NCBI GenBank assembly: GCA_007922225.1 | Contig: ML679962.1 | Location: 34,765,563-34,829,562 of the forward strand | DNA: 64,000 bases | DNA from: Emydura subglobosa | Taxonomy: Eukaryota; Chordata; Testudines; Chelidae | Direction of reading: 5' to 3' | Part shown: positions 44,670 through 56,594 of the stretch, in pieces | How the letters are laid out: each line of letters starts with the position of its first letter | Position numbering within the stretch: the first letter of the stretch is position 1 | The notes under the pieces: generated by a model | What the model was told of the DNA's origin: nothing | Databases searched by the model: none | Seen by the model: the letters and a program-made list of their open reading frames with translations, nothing else | Position numbers and translations under genes: made by a program

Positions 44670-46080
44670 TGTCAGGCCACATTTTATGTGCGTGTTTTAT
44701 TTAGCAAAGCATCCTTCACCTATAAAACATCCCTGACAGCCCAATACAGGAGTCTGGCTTCTGGCTTTCCTATGCCACATGACCCCGCCCACTCTATCCT
44801 ATACAATGTGCCTTTGATAATGTATCCAACCTCAGCAGCTAGGTGTGTCTCATTCAAGGCTGAGCCATTGCCATCTTGCAGTATTTATTGATAAATAGCT
44901 ATCGGTAGCTAAAAGAGCTCCTAATCCACTGGAAATGCTGCAATGCCTGGATCAATGCCATTACAGTAGAACACAAAACAGCCCCTTTGAACTCCTCCTT
45001 CTTATTATTTACCTAGCTCATAGATGTGCTGGGCACTTTACAGGCGGATGAAAGACACGGTCCGGATTCTGCCAGCAGCTGGGGGCTGATCCAGCAAGAA
45101 TCTCAGAACCACTGCAAAGTGGAAAGCACCCTCAGCCTCCTACTGGAGTCTGTATAAAATGAGGATGCTCAGCACGGTGCAGAATTGGCCCTGGCACTGG
45201 TCTAAGTATGGAGTTACACCGCTGAGAGCTGGTTTGGCTCCCTGGATCCTGCTCCAAGGAACTTGGCAGTCGTACTAAACATTTATATTATGGTAGCAAG
45301 CAAAGGAGGTCCCCCTTCTGCTGGGCACTGCTCCCACCTAGATCAGAGACCAGGCACAGCTCATGACTTGCCTAGGCCTGGGCAGCAGGCAGGGTTTTGT
45401 AGGATCAGGGCCGAGGTGCGTCTTAAGGAGGGGGCTGATGGAGGATGATGCGGTGACTGTGCAGATTAAAAACGAGCTTGAGTAAAGACTTGTACAAGGG
45501 CAAAGGCAATAGGCCATCGTGGGTACAAGAAAGGGAGAGGAGAGGGCATGGGGAAGCGGGATCTCATCTCTGGGGAGCCCGTTTCCCAAGAAGAGCATAC
45601 TCTGAGTACCCCACACATGCTTTTGGCTGTAAGCTGCATGCGGCCTGGATTTGGCTTCGCACACACCTGGACCTTCCCCCTCCTCCCCTGATGTCTGCAT
45701 TTATTTCTAAACGGATCTGGAGTATTTTCTGCTTTTCAATCAATTTCAGTAGATAAAAGTGTCCCGGCCTGGCTGGAGATGCTGCTTGTGATGGCTGGGC
45801 CCAGGGGGAGGAGCGAACTGTCACTTCAAAGGGAAGGAGGGCTCCTGGCCACGCAGTATTGCCATGGGGCCAGATTGCTTTTATCTATTGATAATTATGC
45901 AAAAGGTTAATTTGGGGCATAAAAGACTCTCCTGGGAGGCACAATTAAAACCCACAGCCACGGCTTCCATGCAACAGGTGATCCAGACCCAGCCAGGGCA
46001 CTGAAAACAGAAATGCAAAGCTTTGGTCTCTGTGCCAAAGAGCTGGCCACAGACAAGACTGGCAAAGGATGTGAGAAAGG
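44670..46080. other. Intergenic sequence with repeat scraps, no gene seen
   Basis: 45000-45065 (GTGCTGGGCACTTTACAGGC) is a short piece of a SINE-like repeat. The GC-richer patch 45340-45700 has overlapping ORFs on both strands (up to 120 codons) without domains. Confidence 0.35.
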
Positions 46081-46084
46081 AAGA

Positions 46085-46200
46085 ATTATTATCCACGTTT
46101 TACAGCTGCGGCAAAGTGAGATGATGCGGTTTGCCAAGGTCACGTCGGAAGTCTGTGACACTGCCAGAAACCGGCCCCAGGTGATCTGAGTCTTAGTCCT
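46085..46200 (-). repeat. MIR-like CORE-SINE, antisense
   Basis: ATTATTATCCACGTTTTACA and GGTTTGCCAAGGTCACGTCG, followed by AGTCTGTGACACTGCC, are in the antisense CORE-SINE order. The copy is diverged. Confidence 0.65.
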
Positions 46201-46799
46201 GTACCTGAATCACAAGGCTAGTCTCATGCACATGTTAAGGAAAGTGAAGAAGTGTTTGCAGGATCAGGGCAGACAATACAACACAACCCACTGGGAAGAG
46301 CTGGGTGAATACTGTAAAAACATTCGTTTGGCTAAAAACTATGAATATAGTATTTGCACATCTGAGTAATTTTTTGTTCACAAGAATATTCACAGAAAGT
46401 GAAAACTCCTACAGATCCACGTGAGAATATGCGTTTGTGTGAACATTTCCATCCTCTGCTATAAAACAGGAGAGAAGTCAAAGTGTCAGTCATCCAAGCA
46501 GTGACCAGGTACAATCCCATATGATTTAGAGGACCAATCACACTCCGGAAACAACAAACAAATAATGAGTATTTGAAGACATGCCCAAAGTGAAGTTTGC
46601 CACCAACCCAAAGGGTGAGATCTACTGGCAAAAACCATTTGCTGAGAAATTTTGAATAATGAACAAATCTGTAAATATCCAAATCTATCCATGGAAAATT
46701 TAAAAACAAGGAAAAGGACTAAGAGGGTTGAATAAATTATTTGCTACAGCCAGTTCATCCAGCTCTATGGTGCACTGGATCAGGAATATTACAGGGTAG

Positions 46800-46935
46800 A
46801 GCCGTGAGCACAAAAAGGATATAGGAACACAGAACTGGAAAAGATCTCCTGGGTCTCAAGTCCAATCCCCTGCTATTGCAGGCAACTTGCATTGTAGAAT
46901 CTCATTAATAAATGTATCTAGTTCCATCTTAAGGC
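46800..46935 (-). mobile_element. CR1 LINE 3' end, antisense
   Basis: GAACTGGAAAAGATCTCCTG, GGTCTCAAGTCCAATCCCCT and ATGTATCTAGTTCCATCTTA correspond to the reverse complement of a CR1 3' region, as in the larger minus-strand copy at 21172 (GGCTAGAAGAGACC...TAGTCCAGCCCCC). Confidence 0.65.
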
Positions 46936-46939
46936 ACCC

Positions 46940-47280
46940 AAGAGGAGGACATGAAGAACCCATGGAGCAAATGAAGTTAGCAGAGAGTATGGCAAAAAAG
47001 GAGGATGGAAGAGAACTACGCAAAACATGAAACTGGGTAGAGTCATGAAACACTTTAAAAGGAAGCCTGAACGATTTGAATTTGCTCCAGAAAGAAACAG
47101 GAAGTTAGCGAAGGGACATGAGGGAGGAGACGTAATTGGCACGGGGGATGGGAGCTCATTTTAGCTGCTGCATGGTGAATGGTGAAGAGGAGGGAGGATA
47201 GAGAAAAGGAGCCTGTGTAGCTTATCAAAAGATTTAGCTGAAAATCAAAATAAAAAAAAAAATCAAACAAACCTTTGTTC
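46940..47280 (+). repeat. Dispersed repeat, unclassified
   Basis: Purine-rich sequence with AGGACATGAAGAACCC, AACAGGAAGTTAGCGAAGGG and GTGAATGGTGAAGAGGAGGG, similar in style to 41335-41720. The short ORFs on the minus strand are incidental. Confidence 0.35.
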
Positions 47281-47369
47281 AGATTGTGCATGTATGCTCC
47301 CCTCCACACACAGACCATCTCTTTGTTTAGTGAGCATCTGGGGGGCACTTGGTGCCATCTAAATAACAT

Positions 47370-47625
47370 TAATAGAGCTAAGCAGGAAATTATGTTTCTG
47401 TTTTCATCAAAATTTTGTTTGGAAATTTTTCAGGGTTTCATCCAAAAGCTAGAAACCCAACATTTATGGTTTTCAGTAACCAAAAGCAGGACACTTTTGC
47501 CTGACGGTTGCCAAACCCCCAAAATGTTCTAGTAAAATTGACATTTTCTGGAAAAATGTGTTTTGTCCAAAAAAAAAAAATTCCATTGAAAAAGCATTTG
47601 GATGGAAAATTTTCAACCAGGCTCT
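47370..47625. repeat. Dispersed TTTTCAACCAGG repeat (probable MITE)
   Basis: It ends GGATGGAAAATTTTCAACCAGG and contains GGAAATTTTTCAGGGTTTC and CATTTTCTGGAAAAATG. It is related to 33818-34046 and 50910-51245. Confidence 0.5.
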
Positions 47626-47973
47626 AAATAACAATAGTTGTCGCTATTAATGTTTTCCTGCCAACTTTGGAATTCAGTCAAGTCACTGTTCTAGGGGCCT
47701 GATCCAAGGTCCATTCAAGTGAACGGGAGTTTTACTCTATGAGCCAGATTTTCCAACAACAAACTCAGCACCCACTGTGCTCCCGACATGCTGAGATCTT
47801 CTTAAAACATAGCCCTGATTTTGCAAGCTCAGTATTTTTTGAAAATCTGGCCCTCTCTCTGTAACAGTGTCAAGAGTCCTAGGCAGACAGATCACACTGT
47901 AAATACAATGTTACATGATCAAACCATGACAGTCAGAGATGATTATTCATTACTGGTATTGCAGTCGCACCTG

Positions 47974-48230
47974 AGGGTGTCTACAGAGCCTGCGGCAGCG
48001 AGTCTCAGAGCCCAGACTCGGGCTGCCGCTCCAGCACTAATAAATGCTGTGTAGACACCATGACTTGGGCTCCGAAATCCACTCCTCTCACTAGACCTCC
48101 AAGCCTGGGCTCCTGCCCGAGCCTGATTGCCTAATACAGCTACTTTTAGTGCCATAACATGAGCCCAAGTCTCTAGACCCCCGGCTCTTGGACTTGCTGC
48201 CGTAGGCCACCTGCTGTGTAGACGCACCCT
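47974..48230. mobile_element. Palindromic MITE with AGGGTG(C)GTCTACA ends
   Basis: AGGGTGTCTACAGAGCC at the left and GTGTAGACGCACCCT at the right are inverted. Further inside, GCGGCAGCGAGTCTCAGAGC pairs with GCTCTTGGACTTGCTGCCG. It has no ORF. The TGTAGAC terminus links it to the 17891-18084 type. Confidence 0.7.
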
Positions 48231-48319
48231 AAAAGCCACAGTCCTGGACCAGGACCCCATGGCAGCAGGCATGGTATAAACCGAGAATAAAGGGAGGCTC
48301 CTTGCCCCCAAAGAACTTC

Positions 48320-50905
48320 GAGGATAACCAAAGTAACTAGGTCATGGAGGCTCTGTTCCTCTGAACATATTGGTTTTAATTTTCAAATGAAAACAAAGTC
48401 GAGAGGAATATATACAGCGTATGAACCAAGGAGTTTGACAGATCCCGGGTTCATTTGCTGAAGACGTTTTTCAGACACATTATGCCAGGTCCTCGGGGGA
48501 CGCTGTTTAAAACACAACGTATTTCCTTTCCAGCCACTCTCTACAAAGATGGCCCTGGCCTTGTGGCTCTTGCCATGGAGTCATCCTTCTTCTTGAAGCA
48601 AATGCTCTCTCCACGGTCCGTGGGATTGTGTCACAAACTTCTGAGTAAATGGCCTGGTGCAGGAAGGTGTTGCTGGGGTGGGACGGAAAGGAATTCTGTC
48701 CACCTCCGAAGATCAGCAACGAAACTTCTCCATGCCGGCTACTGCAGCAGCTTCGGCAGCTCACACTTCCCTCTTATGCAATGATAATGCCAGCAGATCT
48801 GAGTGGCACACATCCGCTAGCCCCAACTCTGAAGCAGCGTGCAGAAGCTTACTCAAAGCATAACAGGCAGGAAGAGAGCCCGTTTTGTACAGGCGCCAGG
48901 AGTCCTGCCTTTTCCCCTAGCACTGCACATCAGAGCAGCAGTATTTCTGCTGCAAGCAGAGCTCTCCATGTCCACAAGACAGAAAGGGAGTGGGGAAGTG
49001 GCGTGGAGGGCAGGTTTAGCTCCAGTATGCAGAGAGATTTATGCAAACGTATTTAAATCACAAGGGTTCAAATCCTGCTGGTCTTGACCACAATGGGGCT
49101 AGCCGGTTGAACAAGCCCCACAGGATTTGGTCCTGTATCCGCTACTGTAAATTTCACCCGCTTTACCTTGAAGGAAGGATCCATGACCTTTTTATAGTCT
49201 GACATTTAACAATCCTTACTACTCATTCATCCCTACTATTCATTTATCCTCTGCTTCGTTTTCTTTGTGACTTCACAATAGCAGAGGCAACAGGGTACAT
49301 ATTTCTGAAGAACAATAGGTTATTAGCCTAATTATAGTTTCCTGGTGTTTTCTTCACTTTTACCATTTTATTAAAAACAATTAGCTGAGATGAACCAATC
49401 TTTTTTAATCCTTACCTTATTGTTCTCATCTCTCTGATTCTGAGGGGGTCTTTTCAGAGGGTATTTTATTCATAATTACATACTGTGGGGTGATTGCTCA
49501 AAAAGTGACTCCAGAAGGGATTTGATTAACGTGACTTTTTTTAATAGGTTTGATCCCACTGCATCTGAAGTTTTTAACTCGAACTATTTAATAACCCAAT
49601 CCCAAAGCCTGGCTTTCTTTGCAACACTGGCTGTCATGATACTGGTGTAAAGCGGAGTAACTACTTTGACTTCAGTGGAGTTACCCTGCATTTACACTGA
49701 GTAAATGAGATCACAATCTGATTCCTTGTCTCCTATTGCACATGTGTAGTACAAACCACTAGCTGTAACAGGCATTTCCCAAGGCTTTACTCAAGAGGGA
49801 TGTCTGGTGATTCAGCAAAACAGTTACAGCTAGTAATATAGAAACACTGCAACGAGGATTTGTGTGTCGTTAGGGCCTGGGCCAAAGTCAACAGGAGTCA
49901 GTGAGCTTTGGGTCAGGCCCTTAGTCCTCATGGAAGGAATTCGATGGTCAGCCTTTCAGATTCAGAGTCCTCTGCTTGCACGATGGCCATACACAAGCAG
50001 CAGCAGCAGCACAGGTGTCTGCAGTTTGCCCTGCCGCTGTAGGTCAGAACCAGCCTGGAGAATGAGGACTGGTCCCGTCTCCATGCCGGCTGAGCTAGGA
50101 TTGCTATCAAGGGTTCTCATCAGTGCCAACTGTGATGAGGCTTGTGTCCCGTGGACATCAGATCACTGGGAACCAGGCTTGAAATCATCCACTCCTTCCA
50201 CTGAGGCCACTCAACGGCCATTAGACAGTAGTAACTTTCAGGCACTACTGACGTGGATTGGATCTGATCTGGGTGACCTAGAGGGGAAAGGTTCTATATC
50301 CCATTACAAACCTCGTGAGTCGTCTGCTCCCTGTTTACATTTCTGCGTAGTTCTCAAAGGAGAACACACCACTCACAGAGACTTGAACGGCAGGCCAAAA
50401 TCTACACTGACATGCCTGGCTTTCAGATGTGTGACCTCTTGCGCTGCTTTACACCGCTGGGTCATATCCAATCATGTGTCACTGAAAGAATATTACAGAG
50501 GATTGTTATCAGCATAGATACACCATTCCGTTCCAGAGGGCATCTCCCACCAGAATACAGACGGTGCTATGAAAACATGGAGCAGAAAACAGATCAAGCT
50601 CATTTTGACCCAGTTCTGCGTAATTAGGTACATCTTTGCTCACAACACATCCTAAGTGCTTTAATATGTTTGCTTAAAGAGAGGAATCTTTGGTAACACA
50701 GACAGGCAGTGCCGGGCTCAAGAGAAGTCAGCCAGACCTGCTGGGGATTCTTTGTGGGAAGGATAATTCAGGAGTGCAATAGGAAGGAGTGGGATTCTAT
50801 TAAGAGGACAGAAGGTTTACTGAGGAAGCAGAGATGGGATAAAATCCTGGCCAATGGCAAAGCTCCTATTAACTTCAGTGGGGCCAGGATTTCACCCATA
50901 GCTAG
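48320..50905. other. Intergenic sequence, no confirmed gene
   Basis: 48247-48315 is a SINE-like piece (CCAGGACCCCATGGCAGC). 49020-49090 has a tRNA-like A box (TAGCTCCAGTATG) and B box (GGTTCAAATCC) about 50 bases apart, probably a SINE head. 49310-49620 is AT-rich with homeodomain-like words. 49640-49720 (GGTGTAAAGCGGAGTAAC) is an old amniote repeat. The 217-codon ORF at 49864 starts inside repeat DNA and lacks any domain. Confidence 0.4.
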
Positions 50906-50909
50906 GAAA

Positions 50910-51245
50910 AGAGCTGGTTGAGAAAATCCTTTTCATTAAAAATGTCAACATTTGTTTTCATTCCAAACTGGAACCAAAACCAAAAAAAAATTCTTTTTGT
51001 GGAAAATTTTGAAACATTTGGTAAATTCCGTTCCGGAAGAACCGAAACACAATGGTTTGAAACATTCCAAGCAAGTAGGGAGCTGGCGAGCTATCCAGCC
51101 CTCCAGGCAGACAGCTAGCCAGCCCAGGGAGCCAAGAGGATTGGCAGGAAAGGCTGCCTGGTTTCCAGCTAAAGTTTAAATGCGTCTGTCAAATCAATAT
51201 TTTCTAAAAGAAAAGTGTTCAGTCAGAAAATTTGCAACCAGTTCT
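50910..51245. repeat. Dispersed GAGCTGGTTGAGAAAA repeat (probable MITE)
   Basis: The left end GAGCTGGTTGAGAAAATCC is matched by the right end GAAAATTTGCAACCAGTTC in inverted orientation. The interior is A/T-rich with GGAAAATTTTGAAACATTTG. There is no coding content. Confidence 0.6.
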
Positions 51246-51249
51246 GATC

Positions 51250-54140
51250 AGGAGCATATTTTCTTTTTCAGGGAAATTAGCAGCCATTCTGAGTCTGTTG
51301 CTTGTGGACTGAATCCCACTCACCTTACTCTCAACTAAGGGGGATTGAAAAAACAGACTACGGGCTCAATTCAGTTGTATGTGAAGACCATGGTTATTTT
51401 GTAACTGATTTATACAGGAGGAGTATCAGCCCCTTTTGCCTAGACTGCCCCAGACATCCCAAATTTGATTTAAGGGCAGTCCATATTCGCTTGAAAAGAT
51501 GCCCCATGTTTTTTGAACATGCATGATCATGATTCTGAAGTTTCTTCCAGGTCTATATTTATCCGACGGGCTTGTTTTAAAATAGTTCAACCAGTGCTCT
51601 ATGATTTTTTCTTTTAAAAGGATTTTCAAAAGATCCCCTTGGGAAAACTCAGACGTGTATCATATTCAGTCAGTTTGCTTTTCATACGTTTTTCAAGACA
51701 CCCCTTTCCACCTTTCTTAATTACCAACCGTTTGAACATGGGCTTTCTCCTGCCCTGACCCTGGAGTGAAGTCATAATGCTGCATTTGTCTTTCTAACAT
51801 CAAAGCTGTTTCCATGGGAGCAAACTGTGATGTCATAAACACATTTTTAATGGCTTGTTTACAGGACGGAGCAGACGGAGAAAGTAGATTGGATGCGGGG
51901 AAAGTCTTATCGATACACACATGTTCAAACACAACAGCTACGGTGAGTCATGCAGAAAATTGCAGGCCACAGAAAAGACTCTTGGCTTCAATGCCTTCTT
52001 TTTTCCAACTCGTCCCAGCACAAAAACCCATTTTAAAATCATACATTTTCCTCTAGAAAACAAATCGTCCCAGGGTAGTGAAGTCTTATTAGTCACATGG
52101 CTCCTCATGTGTGCTAGATACTTGTCTTTAACATACAACAAAACAAATCCTCGCCCCAAAGAATTGCAATCTGGATGGACAACATACAGACCCAGAAAGA
52201 TGCAATGCAATATTTCCTTCCCCTTCCCTCTGCCCGGTCCTGTTTTTATCACTTGCCTTGCTGTAGCTGTTGTCTTTAGGAACTGACCGTTACTCACGCA
52301 AGTTGTCTCATTTCACTTAGGACCTGATCCAAAGTCTAATGAAGTCAGTGGAAAGATGCCTATTCACTTCAGTGGGCATTGAATCAGTTGGATTAATCTT
52401 GTAGGCGAGGGATTTCCTGTCCCCAGTTATTTGCCTGCCTACTTACAAGAGCTGTTGGGAGGATTAATGTTTGTAAAACGCACCGTAGAAGCAGAAAGTG
52501 CTACGTCAGAGCTGAATGTAGCCATTATTTTAAGTTAATTAGACCTGACTGCAAATATCTTTTATGATGCCCTGAATCTTTCTTTATACAGTCCTGGCTC
52601 CTGTCACAATAACCATAAAAAAAAAAAAAAAAAAAAAGAGTACCAAATTGAGCAGGAAATAGATTTAGACACACCCAATATATGTGACTACGCGTAGCAC
52701 TGAGGTCACTCCTCCTGAAATCATACAGCCCGTGTCACCTGTCCCTGGCAAACAATGCTCCCATAGGTCCTACACTCTGTTGCAAAGAAAGGGCCTGATT
52801 CTGCAAATGATGATGTATGAGAACACCAAAGGGTCTATGCATGTGAGTAAAGTCACCCTCAGGAATCACGGTTTGCTGGACTGGGTGAAACATGCCGGTC
52901 AGACAAAGCCTGGTTTCGTTTGCTGTATATCAATGGAGCGTATTAGCAATCGGTCAAGCTGGGAAACTAGACTGACGGAAATTCTTGAGAGTGTAAATTG
53001 CAAAGCTGAGCTGGAGCTCAGAAACGCGGACGAACACTCTGGCTCCCGCCCAGCGCACGACTCTGCAGGGCCAGAGCTGTCGGTGCGCAAGGCAGAGTCT
53101 GGGGTGAGGAGGGAACAGAGCAAGAAAACAGCTGCTGTCTGCAGCAAGCGCCCCTCAGCAACTGGTGGAAATCCATGCAGTGGTTCAGTGCGGATGGCAG
53201 CAGCTCCCCTCTCTGCGCCTTCGGCAGACGGGTGGGGGAAGAGGAGGGCATGGCTTCCACAGGAACCATCTCCCCCAGTACTGACTGGAGCCTCATTTCC
53301 CCAGAGTCTGTGGGCTTTGCAGGCCTCTCCCTGTGTGAATCCCCAAACCTCGCCCTGGAGCGAAGCATGCTGGGGAAATGCAGTGAGGCTCACCTCCTGA
53401 GTGTCATGCATACATCCCCTTTCCCCGCCCCCTGCCTGGGGGGATCTTCCTCTGGAGAGGGACATTCAGCCCTGTGTATTTCTGATAGCTCCACCCTGGC
53501 CAGTGCAGGACAGGGGCAAATGGAATGGGTAAGACTGAATGTTACTGATGGTTGGTCGTCCATCATCCACGGGCTGTCTCTGCTCTGCAGTGCGGGTTCT
53601 GTCAGTGCGGTTCCAGGCATTCTGTTATGCAACAGGAAAGATTTGGTACTCAGTGTGTACGGAGAGCTTTCAAACGTGCAGCTAAGCATTTGAGACCTGT
53701 GTAAAAGGTTTAACTCTGAGCAACCAGCCGGCACTATCAGTAGCAAATAGTACGCTGTGATTTAGGCAGGGCTCAAGCAATAGCCCGGCAGGTGAGAAAG
53801 CAGAACTGGAAAATTGATTCCTGATGCTTTAGTCTGGGGGTTGGTTTGTGAGAGGGCCGACTGATGATAAACGGGATGGCTTTGTTTCGTTCTTTGCTTT
53901 GCTGGAGAGCGTCACATGGCAGGAAGCACGTGGGGGAAATTGCAGGTGGGCAGTCAAGGAAAGAGCGGGTGTTGGATTTGTGATAGTGCATGAGCTAAAA
54001 TCCCTGGCTGGGGGTGGAGCTTGGGAGGGCAGGATGGGACCAGGGGAGCTACAATTATGGGAATCCTGCTGCCAAACCCATAAGGGGGGGTGGGCACATG
54101 TGGCAGCCATAGGGCTCCGATAGCCAGTCGCCTACAGCAG
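51250..54140. other. Intergenic sequence with one GC-richer ORF-dense patch
   Basis: A poly-A of about 20 lies at 52617-52637. 52680-53750 has overlapping ORFs on both strands, the longest 238 codons at 52684-53400 (+). The translations have no recognisable domain, and the 5' part of that frame covers an old repeat (GGGCCTGATTCTGCAAATGA). I do not call a gene. Confidence 0.35.
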
Positions 54141-54151
54141 TAACTGCATGG

Positions 54152-54329
54152 CAGGGGTAGTCAATAGGCGGGCAGCGGGCCAAATCCAGACGGCTTTTGA
54201 ACGGACCGTGAAACCTTTTTATTTCCTTATTAATCAGCATTACAGTTATTATTTTCTCTGGAGTCTGGACCTTGACTATACCTTGCCCAAGAAATATGGA
54301 CCTTGACAAAAAACAATTGATTACCCCTG
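54152..54329. mobile_element. hAT-type MITE (CAGGGGTA ends)
   Basis: The left end CAGGGGTAGTCAATAGG and right end GATTACCCCTG are inverted repeats with the CA..TG style of hAT elements. The interior words GGGCCAAATCCAGACGGC, GAACGGACCGTGAAACC and TCTGGAGTCTGGACCTTGAC match an abundant reptile non-autonomous repeat. A clean 8-base target duplication is not visible. Confidence 0.7.
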
Positions 54330-54954
54330 GCAGAGTGTCTCCACTGCCACTTTTTGGACTGAGGAGAGGGAACCATTCCCCCGGGACCCTGCCCACTGGA
54401 GAACACTCCCGTGCACAGCCCGTTTACTCTGCACATGGGATTCCTTTGGACCATCCTCCTACACTTACTCAGGTAAAAGTCATGTTGAAGTCAAGGCGGA
54501 GGGGGAGTTTTGGCTGCGAGGGGATGGTGGGATCTGGCCATTGGTACTTAGCTTTCTTACAAACAACGTGTCCCAAAGCAGAGTTTCTAGATCACATACT
54601 CGGGGGAGAGTATATCTCCCCCAAGGAAAACACTGTGAAAGTTGAGAAGGCGGATGGAGATGGAACACTAGATGGGGAGTGTTCTGAGTGACTGCAGTGA
54701 ATTCTTTCCCGGGTGGCTGGCGGGTGAGTCTCGCACGCATGCTCACGCTCTAACTGATCGCCGTATTAGGAGTCGAAAAGGAATTTTCCCCCAGGTCAGA
54801 TTGGCAGAGACCCAGGGGGTTTTCACCGTCCTCTGTGGCTTGGGGCATGGGTCACCTGCTGGTTTGAACTGCAATACATGGCGGTTTCTCTTGAACTTGG
54901 AGGCTTTAAAATCAAGATTTGAGGACTTCAGTAACTCAGCCAGAAATTACTGCC

Positions 54955-55052
54955 GGAGGGGGTGAGTGAGGTTTTGTGGCCTGCGATATGCAGAAGGTCG
55001 GACTAGATGATCGTGATGGTCCCTTCTGACCTTAAGGTCTAGGAGTCTATGA
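54955..55052 (+). mobile_element. CR1 LINE 3' end
   Basis: TGGCCTGCGATATGCAGAAG, GTCGGACTAGATGATCGTGA and TGGTCCCTTCTGACCTTAAG are the last part of a CR1-type 3' end, finishing GGTCTAGGAGTCTATGAG. Confidence 0.85.
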
Positions 55053-55059
55053 GACACAA

Positions 55060-56495
55060 TGATCAAATGACTAAATCCCCATCCCAGGAGAGAAATTAAT
55101 GTAGTGCTTTTCCCATTCCAGTACTGGGAAGCCCTCAGTAGGAATTCCCATTATATAGTATATGTTAGCAAGGGTATTTCTTTTAGTGCTTCCTCTCCCA
55201 GAGATAGCCTGGCATATATGTGCTGTTATTGTACAGATCCTATGAATCACTAAGGTACAATATAAGCAAACCACCATTTTGCTGCAGTCCCACAGTAGCA
55301 ATAAAATGGTGGCATAGATGAAAACTGCCAGATCAAACACAATCCAGCTGCCTGTCACCCTCTACAGCTCTTTGCCTCGCATGTGATAGTGAATTCCTAA
55401 TCATGTTAATATTTGATTTCTGGGTACTTAAAACACACAAAAGCTGTTATAACAGAACATTAATGTTTGCCATGCAGCCATGCCACACTGAGATGCAATC
55501 TACAGATGTGAGAATTTACAGTTTTCCTATAAAACCATACGTTCTTGGCTCTGTTGTTTATTAGCACAGTTGTGGGAATTACTGAGTGATGCCAACAATA
55601 ACTAAGTACAGGGACGTGTAAAGCTAAAACTGCAACACCACCATTTCTCATAGGATGTTAGACCTGGCACATTAATTCGTTTAATTGTTCCGAACTATCA
55701 TCCTCACCCCTAATATTATGTGAAATTTCTGCTTAGAAATCTGCTCTTCAAAGCATGCGCTTAAATTGTAACAAGAAACTAACTCAGTACACAGATTCTA
55801 AGGGAGACTTTTGAAAATTGATTTGTACATATTTAAACAATTCAGACTTTTTTATTTTTCTTTGTGATTGTGAATATTTCATGTGTTGATTTTTATTTTA
55901 TGGGGGAATCAGAGCTCAGAAATTAGGAACATTTATGGTGCTAGGAAACACACACACACAATATGAATTTACCTTTCAGCATCGATCCTGACCATAGAAT
56001 TACTTGTCAAGGTCCCGTGGAATTAAGATTCAAACACATCTGTCATGATTAATGACAATCCAATAATAAAATGAAATAAATTTCTGCACATGAACAATGG
56101 GGCTTAAATTCATCTTTTTGTTCTTTTATGGGCTCTCATTTGTAACTGAATATTTACTGAGTTGCACATTTTTTAAATAGTTCAAATTGTTTATAGACTG
56201 TATATTTCCTTCATTCTAAGCGTCTAGCAGTTTATTCTGGTAACATGCATTTTTGCCAGATTTTATTTAACAATTATTTTATGCCCCAGTCAACTTCAAA
56301 ATAATTTTAATAATGGAATGTTGTCAAATACATTATTTATAAATTATATATTTATAAATTATTAGAAATCAAATAAATTATTGAAGTGGTTTAAATAAAA
56401 AGCATCATTCATGTGTCTGTCATTTTTACTATTCTATACTACATCACGCTAGTTATTTAGTATAGACGAGTACAAATAACACTGAAAGTACACTG
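55060..56495. other. AT-rich unique sequence, CNE candidate
   Basis: Few repeats and no gene are visible. 56080-56420 is particularly AT-rich with TTAACAATTATTTTATG, AAAATAATTTTAATAATGG and TTATTTATAAATTATATATT. Such words suggest either conserved regulatory DNA or simple AT drift. Confidence 0.3.
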
Positions 56496-56499
56496 GTAC

Positions 56500-56590
56500 T
56501 GAAGAAGAACTCGGTGTGGCTCAAAAGCGTGTCTCTCACACCAACAGAAGTTGGGCCAGTAAAAGATATTCCCGCCCCCACCTTGTTTCA
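56500..56590 (+). mobile_element. Half copy of palindromic MITE family A
   Basis: GAAGAAGAACTCGGTGTGGC, TCAAAAGCGTGTCTCTCACA, CCAACAGAAGTTGGGCCAGT and AAAAGATATTCCCGCCCC match one arm of the 40892-41062 element, extended on its inner side. Confidence 0.65.
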
Positions 56591-56594
56591 CTAG

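Noticed and set aside
49864..50517. Plus-strand ORF of 217 codons
   Set aside because: It begins in an old dispersed repeat (GGCCAAAGTCAACAGGAGTC) and shows no domain or exon signal.
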